Source: Hallerella porci (GTDB taxonomy: Bacteria > Fibrobacterota > Fibrobacteria > Fibrobacterales > Fibrobacteraceae). Taken from it: a DNA stretch of 64,000 nt. The notes under the pieces were generated by a model. The model was not told the DNA's origin, made no database searches, and saw only the letters and a program-made list of their open reading frames with translations. Position numbers and translations under genes: made by a program. The stretch spans positions 286,080 through 350,079 of the forward strand of contig NZ_QGHD01000001.1 of the NCBI RefSeq assembly GCF_003148885.1, written 5' to 3'. Shown here in pieces: positions 8,167 to 16,852 of this stretch; the stretch's first letter is position 1; every line of letters starts with the position of its first letter.

Positions 8167-10803
8167 ATGCGGATTGGATTTGGTAAAAAAGCGGCTTTTG
8201 GCGTGTGCAGTGCTGTACTTTGTTTTGGACTTTCGACGCCAACCTTTGCTGCTCCTTTGATGGAAAATTTGAATCGCGGGCTCGTTTCGGCAAATGTCGG
8301 AAATGGAATGCTCGTGAGTTTTCGTTTGCTCGGAACGGATGCGCCGACGGCGAGCTTTGCTCTTTACCGCGATGGAATAAAAATTGCGACGATTGAAAAA
8401 AATGCGCCGACAAGTTATCTCGATAAAGACGGAAAAGCGGAATCGGTTTACGAAATTGCCCCGATTATTGATGGGCTCGAAGGGAAAAAAGAAAAGCAAA
8501 CTCTCGTTTTTGACGAAGGCTATTACGACAAAGGTTCCAAAGTTACCTTCCCGTATAAAACTTTGAAAGTCGATGTGCCCAAAGATTTGACAATGCCCGA
8601 TGGCACGACTTGCACTTATACCGCAAACGATATGAGCACGGGCGATTTAGATGGCGACGGCGAACTCGAACTCATTTTAAAATGGGATCCGTCCAATTCG
8701 CACGATAATTCGCAAACGGGTTATACGGGAAATGTGTATTTAGACGCCTATAAATTAAGCGGGAAAAAATTGTGGCGAATTGATTTGGGAGTAAACATTC
8801 GCGCAGGCGCACATTATACGCAATTCCAAGTTTACGATTATGACGGCGACGGCAAAGCAGAAGTTTTGGTGAAAACCGCGGACGGTACAATCGATGGCAC
8901 AGGAAAAGTAATCGGCGATAAAAGCAAAGATTATCGCAGTTCTGGAGGAACGATTTTAGAAGGCCACGAATATTTAACCGCTTTCCGGGGAAGCGATGGT
9001 GCTGCGATTTCGACGGTGGATTATCAGCCGCCGCGCAGTATTCAAAAGCAAAGTAAAGGGGGCGCAGGCAACTGGGGCGATAATTACGGCAACCGCTCTG
9101 AACGTTACATTGCAGCGACCGCTTATTTAGATGGCGTGTACCCGAGTGCGATTTTTGTGCGCGGCTATTATACGGCATCGTATGTGGTGGCTTACGATTT
9201 TGACGGAAAAGATTTGAAGCTCCGTTGGTTGCATAAGTCCGATACTCCTGAACAAGGCGCATACGGCGAAGGAAATCACAACATTACCGTGGGCGATATT
9301 AACAATGACGGTTACGATGAAATTGTATTTGGCTCTTCGGCAATTGATCACGAAGGTAAACTTCTTTACCGCACAGGATTTGGACACGGCGACGCTGCGC
9401 ATTTGGGCGATTTAGACCCCGATAAACCAGGCCTTGAATTTTGGGATGTTCACGAAGAAAAAAATTCAAAATATGCGGATGAATTACGCGGCCCCGACGG
9501 AAATGTGATTTGGGGAACTTTACAATCGGGCGATGGCGTTGATAATGGACGCGGTCTTGCTGCCGATATTGATTCGACTCGCGGTTATGAAATGTGGAGT
9601 GCTGCGGGTGCGGGCATTTATAATGTGAGCGGAAAACTCATTAGTTCGACAAAGCCGTCTATCAATTTCCGCATTTATTTTGATGGCGATGTTTACGACG
9701 AATTGCTCGATGCTACAGGAAGCGGTGGCTCTGGCGGAAAAATTGACAAGTGGAATATTCAAGCGCAACGAATCGATAGACTTTTCAGTTTTTATAACGT
9801 GAATGGTTCGACATTAAATAATTCGACCAAAGCAAATCCTTGTTTGGTTGCCGATATTTTGGGCGACTGGCGCGAAGAATTGATTGTGCGTTCGAGTTCT
9901 GATCCGTCGACGATTACGATTTTTGAAACGCCTTATACCACGGAACATCGCGTTTACACGTTAATGCACGATCACGTTTATCGCTTAAGCATCGCTTGGC
10001 AAAATACCGCGTATAATCAGCCGCCGCATTTAGGTTATTACTTACCGGATCGGGTGAAAAATTTGACGCAGCCCGAAATTTCTGTCGTCGGATTTGTCGA
10101 AGAGAAACCGGAAAATCCCATCCAACCTTTTGAATTGAAAAATGTTTTTGATGCGACTTCGCCCGATACCGCAAGCGTTGGATTTATCGAAAAAGATCAC
10201 GCGGGATTTATCGGTGAAAATGGTTACTGGAATTTTGCGAATGAATTGGGTTCATTTGCGACATATAAATTAAAATCCGAAAAAGATACTCTCGTGACTT
10301 TAGCGGTCGTCTATGCCAACGGCGGCACGGCAAATCGCGATATGACTGTGAAAGCAAACGATAAAAATTACACGATTGCGTTCCCTCCGACCGGTTGGGA
10401 CACTTGGGATACGGCGTATGTGGAATTTGAAATCGCAAAGGGTGAATTGGATTTGACTTTTGAATCGTTGACAAAGGATGGCGGCCCGAATATCTGCGGT
10501 TTTGCATTTAATGTCGAAGGAATTTCAAAAGCAAAAAAATCGACGACGGCGATTCATTCTTCGATTGCGAAAATTTCTTCGTTTAATCCGAATCTTGGAC
10601 TATTAACTACATCCGAAGCGGGATTCGCAAAAATTTCGATTTACGATATGCGCGGAAATTTAGTGCAAAGAATTTCGACGTCTGTTTCTATCGGCGAAAA
10701 TGTTCTGAACTTGAATCAAGAAACTTTGCCTTCGGGAATTTACATGGTGAATGTTTCTCTCAATTCAAAGCGCATCGCCAATTCGAAAATGATTGTGAAA
10801 TAA
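8167..10803 (+). CDS. Rhamnogalacturonan lyase (PL11 type) with C-terminal carbohydrate-binding and sorting domains
   Basis: The enzyme should cleave the rhamnogalacturonan-I backbone of pectin outside the cell. The 878-aa protein has a signal peptide ending in TPTFAAP. The PL11 beta-propeller catalytic region covers about residues 28-640, with repeated calcium-type DxDGDG motifs (GDLDGDGELE, YDYDGDGKAE, GDINNDGYDE). A CBM35/6-like domain follows at about 660-790. The last 70 residues (ISIYDMRGNLV, LPSGIYMVNV) form a type IX secretion A-type sorting-like tail. AAAGGAG precedes the ATG. Two CE12 genes follow immediately and share the CBM, which supports a joint pectin-degradation role. Confidence 0.9.
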   Translation: MRIGFGKKAAFGVCSAVLCFGLSTPTFAAPLMENLNRGLVSANVGNGMLVSFRLLGTDAPTASFALYRDGIKIATIEKNAPTSYLDKDGKAESVYEIAPIIDGLEGKKEKQTLVFDEGYYDKGSKVTFPYKTLKVDVPKDLTMPDGTTCTYTANDMSTGDLDGDGELELILKWDPSNSHDNSQTGYTGNVYLDAYKLSGKKLWRIDLGVNIRAGAHYTQFQVYDYDGDGKAEVLVKTADGTIDGTGKVIGDKSKDYRSSGGTILEGHEYLTAFRGSDGAAISTVDYQPPRSIQKQSKGGAGNWGDNYGNRSERYIAATAYLDGVYPSAIFVRGYYTASYVVAYDFDGKDLKLRWLHKSDTPEQGAYGEGNHNITVGDINNDGYDEIVFGSSAIDHEGKLLYRTGFGHGDAAHLGDLDPDKPGLEFWDVHEEKNSKYADELRGPDGNVIWGTLQSGDGVDNGRGLAADIDSTRGYEMWSAAGAGIYNVSGKLISSTKPSINFRIYFDGDVYDELLDATGSGGSGGKIDKWNIQAQRIDRLFSFYNVNGSTLNNSTKANPCLVADILGDWREELIVRSSSDPSTITIFETPYTTEHRVYTLMHDHVYRLSIAWQNTAYNQPPHLGYYLPDRVKNLTQPEISVVGFVEEKPENPIQPFELKNVFDATSPDTASVGFIEKDHAGFIGENGYWNFANELGSFATYKLKSEKDTLVTLAVVYANGGTANRDMTVKANDKNYTIAFPPTGWDTWDTAYVEFEIAKGELDLTFESLTKDGGPNICGFAFNVEGISKAKKSTTAIHSSIAKISSFNPNLGLLTTSEAGFAKISIYDMRGNLVQRISTSVSIGENVLNLNQETLPSGIYMVNVSLNSKRIANSKMIVK

Positions 10804-10815
10804 TCGGAGCTTTTT

Positions 10816-12054
10816 ATGCTGGGATTTTTGGGAAAGCTTTGGCAAAGCGCTGTGATTTTGTCGATGTTTTTTGCTGTGGGCGTTTTTGCCAAAGTCACGA
10901 TTTATATGTGCGGCGATTCGACCATGCAAGATTGGCGTGAATCCGCTTATCCGAAGCAAGGCATCGGACAAAATTTCGGCTATTTCTTTAATGCGAATCT
11001 GGTGACGGTTGCGAACCGCGGCGCAGGCGGAACCGCTGCCAATACTTATTACAAAAATAATTGGCTAGGCGTTGCAAATGAAATCAAAGCGGGCGATTAT
11101 GTGGTTATTCAATTTGGAATTAACGACAGAAATTACGGCAAAGAAGATGGCATTTCGCAAGATTCCGTTTTCAAAAAATACATCACGAAAATGGTCGAAG
11201 AATCGAAAGCGAAAAATGCCATTCCCATTTTAATTTCTCCGGTTCGCCGTTCTGATTTTAGACCGAATGATTCCATTTACGAATCGTATCATCAATATCC
11301 GAGGCTCGTGCGTGAACTTGCCGAAAGATTGAATGTTCCGATGATCGATATGGATACTCTTTCGAGAAATTATTTGCTTTCGGTGGGGCAATATTATGCG
11401 CTTCATTATTTGAATATGGTTCTGGATGCCGGCGAATATTCCAATTACACCAATGGAAATAGCGACAATCTTCATTTGCAGCAAAATGGGGCGATTGCCT
11501 TTGGGCGCATTACGACAGAACAAATGCGTGTGCATGCAAATCCGCAAGTGAAAAAACTCGGCGATTATATGGCGAAAATGTATCAAGTCGATGTCGAAGT
11601 TTCGCCAGAAGGTGCGGATTCGGCGACGACTGTAAGCAGCTATTATCCCGAAGGTATTCAAGTGACTTTGAAAACGACGCCGAAAGCGGGGAAAAAGTTT
11701 TTAGGTTGGTATGATGGTAACGGAAATAAAGTGAGCGGAAATTCTGAAAAAACGGTTCAATCCAATTTGATTTACACTTTTAAAATGGGAAAACAATCGA
11801 CGAAATTTACCGCGGTTTACGAAGGCGGAACGCCGAAGAAATATACAGGAAATGGAGCGGCTTTGACGAATTTCCCAACCGGAACACCGAAGAAATTGCA
11901 AGGAGTTCAAGTGGACGATCCGATTATCCAAACGGACACGAGTGAAAAAATTATCAGCAAGAAAATGGCGAAATTTTTTGATGCGCATAAGCCCGATTCG
12001 GGAAATGGATTTTCGGAAAATAATAACGCGGGTTTTACAGGCGAAGGCTTTTGA
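10816..12054 (+). CDS. Rhamnogalacturonan acetylesterase (CE12-type SGNH), ended by a premature in-frame TGA
   Basis: This SGNH esterase would remove acetyl groups from rhamnogalacturonan so the lyase can act. After a signal peptide (ending VGVFA), the catalytic domain shows GDSTMQDW with the nucleophile Ser, FGINDRN, and DNLHLQ with the Asp and His. A bacterial-repeat beta module follows (PEGIQVTLKTTPKAGKKFLGW). The frame stops at TGA 12052-12054 inside GFTGEGF, just where the CBM begins. The lyase has Trp at the equivalent place (GENGYWNF), so TGG to TGA is the likely change. The catalytic domain is complete, so a truncated enzyme could still work but would lose its CBM and C-terminal tail. 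Confidence 0.85.
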   Translation: MLGFLGKLWQSAVILSMFFAVGVFAKVTIYMCGDSTMQDWRESAYPKQGIGQNFGYFFNANLVTVANRGAGGTAANTYYKNNWLGVANEIKAGDYVVIQFGINDRNYGKEDGISQDSVFKKYITKMVEESKAKNAIPILISPVRRSDFRPNDSIYESYHQYPRLVRELAERLNVPMIDMDTLSRNYLLSVGQYYALHYLNMVLDAGEYSNYTNGNSDNLHLQQNGAIAFGRITTEQMRVHANPQVKKLGDYMAKMYQVDVEVSPEGADSATTVSSYYPEGIQVTLKTTPKAGKKFLGWYDGNGNKVSGNSEKTVQSNLIYTFKMGKQSTKFTAVYEGGTPKKYTGNGAALTNFPTGTPKKLQGVQVDDPIIQTDTSEKIISKKMAKFFDAHKPDSGNGFSENNNAGFTGEGF

Positions 12055-12639
12055 AATTTTAATAATGAAAAAAATTCTTTCGCGAGTTTCACGATGAAAT
12101 TTCCGACGGCGGCGCGCGTGACGATGGCGGTGATTTATGCAAACGGAGGCAAAACAAATCGCGATTTGAATATTTATTTGGATCACGATTACAATGTGGA
12201 ATTTAAACCGACGGCAAATTGGACAACTTGGGATACGGTGTATTTTAATTTGGATTTGTTACACGGCGAAAATGAAATTAAAATGATTTCGCTTTCCGAT
12301 GATGGCGGCCCAAATATCGACGCCTTTGGATTTAGCATCGAAGGAGTTTGCCGCGTAGGAATTGACTGCGAAAAAAAAGACACGACAAAGGTGGATACAA
12401 CTGCTGTAGATTCTTCTAAAACGGCGATTCACACTTTGAAAAATTTACGTCTTCAAAATCAAAATGCAAAAGTGAAAGTTTTTGATTTGAACGGAAAATT
12501 GATTTCGAATTTTACAACAAATTCTTTGGCAAATCTCGAAAATGAACTGCGTGTAAACATCAAGCAAAATGGACTTTTCCACATTGTGATTCAAAACGGA
12601 AATGTGCGCAAGAATTTCAATTTTGCAAATGTGAATTAA
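12055..12639 (+). pseudogene. Severed CBM and C-terminal tail of the preceding acetylesterase
   Basis: The same reading frame continues without a gap for 194 codons after the TGA (NFNNEKNSFASFTMKF onward). It encodes a CBM35/6-like domain (AVIYANGGKTNRDLNIYL, TWDTVYFNLDL, DDGGPNIDAFGFSIEGV), a Lys/Asp/Thr linker, and a tail like the sorting domains of the neighbours (VKVFDLNGKLI). An internal ATG at 12094 exists but has no signal peptide or convincing ribosome site. I read this as the lost C-terminus rather than a separate gene. A consensus error is equally possible. Confidence 0.75.
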
Positions 12640-12649
12640 AAGGATAAAT

Positions 12650-14509
12650 ATGAAAAAAATTTTAGCGCTCATTTTTTCGCTGTTTGCGTTACAAGTCGTT
12701 TCCGATGAAACGGCGGTGACAATTCATATTATCGGCGACTCGACTGTTTGCAATTACAAAGGTTCTGCGTATCCGCAAACGGGTTGGGGACAAGTTTTGG
12801 AATATTTCTTTGACGCGTCTCGCGTAAAAATCAACAATGTCGCAATCGGCGGGCGAAGCTCAAAAACTTTCATTCAAGAAGGACGACTTGCTGCATTAAA
12901 AAATTCGGTGAAAAAAGGCGATTTTATTTTTGTGCAATTCGGGCACAATGACCGCTATTTTGGAAGCAAAGCGCGCGAAGTTCCCATCGATTCGTTGCCG
13001 TATTATTTAAATCAATATGTCGATTCGGCATTCGCATGGGGCGCAATTCCTGTGCTTGTGTCGCCGATGAATATGAATACGGGAAAGCGAAATATTTTTA
13101 CGGAATATAATGTTCACGGCGTGATGCAAAATATTTCAAAAGAGAAAAAAATTCCTTTTGTCGATTTGACGATGAAATCGTATAACGCCTACAATTCGTA
13201 TAACGCCGATTATGTTTCGCGCTATTTATTTAAAACGCTCAAAGCGGGCGAGTATCCGAATTATCCTGATGGCGTAAACGATGGCACGACGCATTTTCAA
13301 GAAATGGGTTCTTTAGGACACGCTCAAATGATTTGCGAAGAATTGGAATCGAATTTAACGAATGCAAATTTATCGTCGAATGCAAAATCCGCTTTGACAA
13401 ATTTGGTGGCATCGATGAAGAAACGTTACACGATTACGATTCAAACGAATTTGAATAATTATTCGGGCTTGATTACGCAAGCGCAAAATTTGCCCGCGGA
13501 ATCGCCGATGACTCTTCGCGTAACGCCGAATGCAGAAGTTTTTGAAAAGTGGGTCGATGACGATTGCAACGAAATTTCGAAAGAAAAAATTTATTACGGC
13601 TTTAAAACGAAAGCGCGCAATGTGACTTATACCGCGATGTTTCAAGGCGGCGCCGCTTGTAAAACGATTCCTCACGACAAGGAAGAAATTGAAATTCCAA
13701 AAAGTTCTTCTTCAGAAATTTCCAGTTCTAGTTCAAGTGTAGAATCTTCGTCTTCGTTTGATTCGAAAATTTGCTTCGCAGGAATTGCCGATGCCAAGTG
13801 GCCTTCGCCAATCGATATGTCTTTTCCCGAAATGGGCGAGGGCACAACGGATTCAAATCACGAAGGATTTACAGGCGCAGGATTTTTCAACATTGCAAAT
13901 AATGCGACGAGTACTGCGACTTACAAAATTACATCAGACCAATCCGCATCGAATGCGCGCGTGATGATTCGTTATGCGTTCGCAGGAAATTCCAATCGCG
14001 ATATGAAAATTCAAATCGATAATGGAATTTACGATGTGCAATTTCCGCCGACAGGTTCGTGGGATAAATGGGACACGACTTACATCGAAAATGTTTGGGT
14101 CGATGCATTAGATTTTGAAATGAAAATTTCTTCGACGACAAATGACGGTGGCCCAAACATCGATATGATTGCATTTGACATAGCGGGAGTTTACCGCACC
14201 GGCTGCGAAGCGGCAAAAGTGGAAAATGGAAAAACGGATACGACGAAAACCGATACGACGACTGCGCTCAAAAATTTTGGGAAAACGAAATCGTTTGCCT
14301 TTGATGCTAAAAATTTAACGCTAATGCTTCCGGCGGGCTTTGTGAATTTGCGGGTGATGAATCCGCTTGGACAAGTCGTCTTTGCCAAAACCGAAAGCGT
14401 TTCGGCGGGAACTTTTCATTGGCTTCAGACAGTGAATTTTCCGCGGGGCAATTATTGGATGCAAATCGTAATCGATCACCGCACACACTTTTTGCATTTC
14501 GCCCGTTGA
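12650..14509 (+). CDS. Rhamnogalacturonan acetylesterase (CE12-type SGNH) with Ser-rich linker and CBM
   Basis: This intact 619-aa relative of the preceding gene has a short signal, then GDSTVCNY (Ser31), FGHNDRYFG, and the DGTTHFQ block supplying the Asp and His. A beta module, a poly-Ser linker (SSSSEISSSSSSVESSSS) typical of Fibrobacter secreted enzymes, a CBM35/6-like domain (NSNRDMKIQID, DDGGPNID-type ending NDGGPNIDMIAFDIAGV) and a C-terminal sorting-like tail follow. It starts 10 bases after the previous frame ends, so the lyase and both esterases look like one operon. Phe replaces the Trp lost in the first esterase. Confidence 0.88.
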   Translation: MKKILALIFSLFALQVVSDETAVTIHIIGDSTVCNYKGSAYPQTGWGQVLEYFFDASRVKINNVAIGGRSSKTFIQEGRLAALKNSVKKGDFIFVQFGHNDRYFGSKAREVPIDSLPYYLNQYVDSAFAWGAIPVLVSPMNMNTGKRNIFTEYNVHGVMQNISKEKKIPFVDLTMKSYNAYNSYNADYVSRYLFKTLKAGEYPNYPDGVNDGTTHFQEMGSLGHAQMICEELESNLTNANLSSNAKSALTNLVASMKKRYTITIQTNLNNYSGLITQAQNLPAESPMTLRVTPNAEVFEKWVDDDCNEISKEKIYYGFKTKARNVTYTAMFQGGAACKTIPHDKEEIEIPKSSSSEISSSSSSVESSSSFDSKICFAGIADAKWPSPIDMSFPEMGEGTTDSNHEGFTGAGFFNIANNATSTATYKITSDQSASNARVMIRYAFAGNSNRDMKIQIDNGIYDVQFPPTGSWDKWDTTYIENVWVDALDFEMKISSTTNDGGPNIDMIAFDIAGVYRTGCEAAKVENGKTDTTKTDTTTALKNFGKTKSFAFDAKNLTLMLPAGFVNLRVMNPLGQVVFAKTESVSAGTFHWLQTVNFPRGNYWMQIVIDHRTHFLHFAR

Positions 14510-14561
14510 ATGGACAAGAAATTTCTATGTTTGGAGCACCCTTTTCAAGGAGTTCACAATT

Positions 14562-15839
14562 ATGATGACTTTGCAGCAAGAAGATCCGGCAATCTACGAC
14601 CTGATTCAGGAAGAAGCAGAACGCCAGGAATACGGAATCGAACTCATCGCTTCCGAAAACTACACCTCTAAAGCGGTAATGGAAGCCATGGGTTCTGTCC
14701 TTACCAACAAGTATAGCGAAGGCTATATCGGTAAGCGTTACTACGGCGGTAACCAAGTCATCGATAAAATTGAAAAGATTGCTATCGATCGCTGCAAAGA
14801 ACTTTTCGGTTGCGATCACGTGAACGTGCAACCGCTTTCGGGTTCGCCGGCAAATGCTGCGGTTTATTTCGCAGTGCTCAAACCGGGCGACAAGGTTCTC
14901 GGCTTAAAGCTCGACCATGGTGGACATCTTTCTCACGGTCATCCGGTGAATTTCTCCGGCATGCTTTACAACTTTGTTCAATACGAAGTCGATAAAGAAA
15001 CCGGTCGCATCGATATGGATAAGGTCCGCGAAATCGCTCTCCGCGAAAAGCCGAAGATGATTCTCGCTGGCTTCTCGGCTTATAGCCGCAACCTCGATTG
15101 GAAGCGCTTCAAAGAAATCGCAGACGAAGTCGGCGCTCTCACGATGGCTGATATTTCTCACATCGCAGGTCTTATCGCGGGCAAGGCAATCGAATCTCCG
15201 ATTCCTTACTTCGATATCGTCACAACGACAACGCACAAGACTCTCCGAGGTCCGCGTTCTGCTATCATCATGTGCAAAGACAAGATGATTAAGAAAATGG
15301 TGAAGGGCGAACTCAAAGAAGTTTCTCTTCCGAAAGAAATCGACAAGGGCGTCTTCCCGGGAATGCAAGGTGGTCCGCACGATCACATTACCGCAGGCAA
15401 GGCGGTGGCATTTGGCGAAGCTCTTAAGCCAGAATTCCAGACCTACGCAAAGAATGTCATCAAGAATATGCAGGCGATGGCCGATGAATTGATGAAGCGC
15501 GGTTACAAGATTATTTCGGATGGTACCGATAACCACTTGGTCGTTATCGATATGACTTCGAAGAATGTTTCGGGTAAAGAAGCCGAAGTTGCCCTCGAAA
15601 AAGTGGGCATTTCGACGAGCCGTTCAACGATTCCGTTCGATCCGCGTAAGCCGATGGATCCGTCCGGACTCCGCGTGGGCACCGCTGCTATTACCACTCG
15701 TGGCTTTGACGAAAACGATTCTCGCACCGTTGCCGACATTATGGATCGCACGATTCAGAATAAGGATAACGACGAAGCGCTCAAGTCCATTCGCCAAGAA
15801 ATCGTGGAACTTTGCAAAAAGCATCCGCTTTACAAGTAA
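14562..15839 (+). CDS. glyA: Serine hydroxymethyltransferase
   Basis: GlyA interconverts serine and glycine while loading tetrahydrofolate with a one-carbon unit. The 425-aa PLP enzyme has the signatures ELIASENYTS, YYGGNQVID, and TTTTHKTLRGPR with the PLP Lys at residue 226. An AAGGAG site precedes the start; the next codon is also ATG. Codon choice is richer in C-ending codons (AAG, ATC, CGC) than most neighbours, consistent with high expression. A strong hairpin with a T-run follows the stop. Confidence 0.97.
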   Translation: MMTLQQEDPAIYDLIQEEAERQEYGIELIASENYTSKAVMEAMGSVLTNKYSEGYIGKRYYGGNQVIDKIEKIAIDRCKELFGCDHVNVQPLSGSPANAAVYFAVLKPGDKVLGLKLDHGGHLSHGHPVNFSGMLYNFVQYEVDKETGRIDMDKVREIALREKPKMILAGFSAYSRNLDWKRFKEIADEVGALTMADISHIAGLIAGKAIESPIPYFDIVTTTTHKTLRGPRSAIIMCKDKMIKKMVKGELKEVSLPKEIDKGVFPGMQGGPHDHITAGKAVAFGEALKPEFQTYAKNVIKNMQAMADELMKRGYKIISDGTDNHLVVIDMTSKNVSGKEAEVALEKVGISTSRSTIPFDPRKPMDPSGLRVGTAAITTRGFDENDSRTVADIMDRTIQNKDNDEALKSIRQEIVELCKKHPLYK

Positions 15840-15880
15840 GCGAAAATTTGTAGCAGAAAAACACCCGCGATTGATGTGAA

Positions 15881-15913
15881 CCCCGAAAGTTGGACTCAAC
15901 TTCCGGGGTTTTT
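15881..15913 (+). terminator. Hairpin with T-run downstream of glyA
   Basis: CCCCGAAAGTTG and CAACTTCCGGGG form a 12-bp stem with one mismatch around a GACT loop, followed by TTTTT. It fits an intrinsic terminator for glyA. The left arm also resembles the terminal inverted repeat of IS3/IS150-type elements, which commonly contain an AAGTTGGAC core. Confidence 0.75.
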
Positions 15914-16069
15914 ATGTATAAGAAACACACTGAAGAAGAATGGATGCTGGCTTTCAAGCTCATCAAACAGCGTCATCCAATTTCAGCAATTGCCAAAATT
16001 ACAGGCATTTCTCGCATCGCTTCGGTTAAACTCGACGACGCTGTTGCTCTCGAATTGCACAAGCAATAA
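15914..16069 (+). CDS. Short helix-turn-helix protein, transposase N-terminus-like
   Basis: The frame encodes 51 aa beginning MYKKHTEEEWMLAFKLIK and containing a helix-turn-helix-like stretch (ISAIAKITGISRIASVKL). This pattern opens many IS3-type OrfA proteins and related small HTH proteins. It begins directly after the T-run of the glyA terminator, with only GGGG as a ribosome site. It is probably a decayed fragment, though a small DNA-binding protein cannot be excluded. Confidence 0.45.
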   Translation: MYKKHTEEEWMLAFKLIKQRHPISAIAKITGISRIASVKLDDAVALELHKQ

Positions 16070-16070
16070 T

Positions 16071-16811
16071 TCATTTTTCTAAAAACACTTTCACCGCGTT
16101 TTCCCATGCGATTTGCCTCCAGTTTTCGCCCGCAATTTTTTTCGAAGAGTGAATGCGGGAACGTAAGTGGCGGGGGAGGGAACTTTTTAAATGGCGGCCG
16201 GGGATCGGCGTGTCTGTGCCAAATAAAATACGATTTGAGAATCCGAGTTCAATTAAAATTTTTAAATGCATGAGCGGCATAAATGCGGTATCCACGAAAG
16301 CGTTCGGACAATTTTTGAGCATGAAAATGGTCTGGTCTAGCGGGCGGCCATGCGCTAGTATTACAGGAACATTGATAAAGGATTCGCAGATTTTTTGGTA
16401 CGCGCCCGCAAAACATTGGTCGTATTCGCCCGTGTGCAATAGAATTGGAATTTTTCGCTCCTGCGCAATGCAAAAAACTCGCTGCAAGGCTTTGCCAAAG
16501 GGCTCCCACTTTTCAGAGACGCCGTGGACTTTGAAACCGCAAATTCGTTTGTCCAAATAAAGCGACAAGTCCTTTGAATTTTCTAGCATCGAGTGCGTTA
16601 TCCAAAGCAGTGCGTGCGCGCGCCCGTTCGAAAGCTCGTGCATCGCGGTGCGCTCTTCCTTTAAAAATGCGGGGTCGTCACACACGACCGCCGACGTTGA
16701 AGAATACGCAAAATGACGGATGCCTGCAAGCTTGAGCGTGCGCAAGATTCGCGGCGGCGTGTAATAGTCGTCAAAGTACTGCCCAAAGTGAACATGTGAA
16801 TCAAAAATCAT
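16071..16811 (-). CDS. Amidohydrolase-fold metal-dependent hydrolase
   Basis: This 246-aa TIM-barrel hydrolase of the amidohydrolase-2/TatD-like type has the HxH metal motif in DSHVHFG, a Lys in CGFKVHG, His in LLHTGEYD and LAHGRP, and the Asp in FGTDTP. These are the metal-ligand positions of the superfamily. The substrate is unknown. It is last in the leftward RiPP run, 41 bases after the radical SAM gene, with an ACTCCG/CGGAGT hairpin and a T-rich stretch between them, so co-transcription is possible but not assured. It could take part in peptide maturation or be unrelated. Confidence 0.75.
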   Translation of the reverse strand: MIFDSHVHFGQYFDDYYTPPRILRTLKLAGIRHFAYSSTSAVVCDDPAFLKEERTAMHELSNGRAHALLWITHSMLENSKDLSLYLDKRICGFKVHGVSEKWEPFGKALQRVFCIAQERKIPILLHTGEYDQCFAGAYQKICESFINVPVILAHGRPLDQTIFMLKNCPNAFVDTAFMPLMHLKILIELGFSNRILFGTDTPIPGRHLKSSLPRHLRSRIHSSKKIAGENWRQIAWENAVKVFLEK

Positions 16812-16852
16812 AAAAGAAAACTCCGATTTTGTTAGAACCGGAGTTTGTGAAT

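Larger units (their letters stand above)
15876..16069 (+). mobile_element. Probable remnant of an IS3-family insertion sequence (left end)
   Basis: A terminal-repeat-like sequence (GAACCCCGAAAGTTGGACTC) is followed at once by a short frame encoding a helix-turn-helix domain like the start of IS3-type transposase subunit A. No second subunit, integrase core or right end is present before the convergent gene at 16071. The assignment is inferred from the end sequence, the HTH and the truncation. Confidence 0.4.

Noticed and set aside
12052..12054. Selenocysteine or TGA-as-Trp recoding
   Set aside because: TGA ends other genes here (for example 14509 and 62239), no selenocysteine insertion hairpin was recognised after the codon, and the catalytic domain does not use this position.
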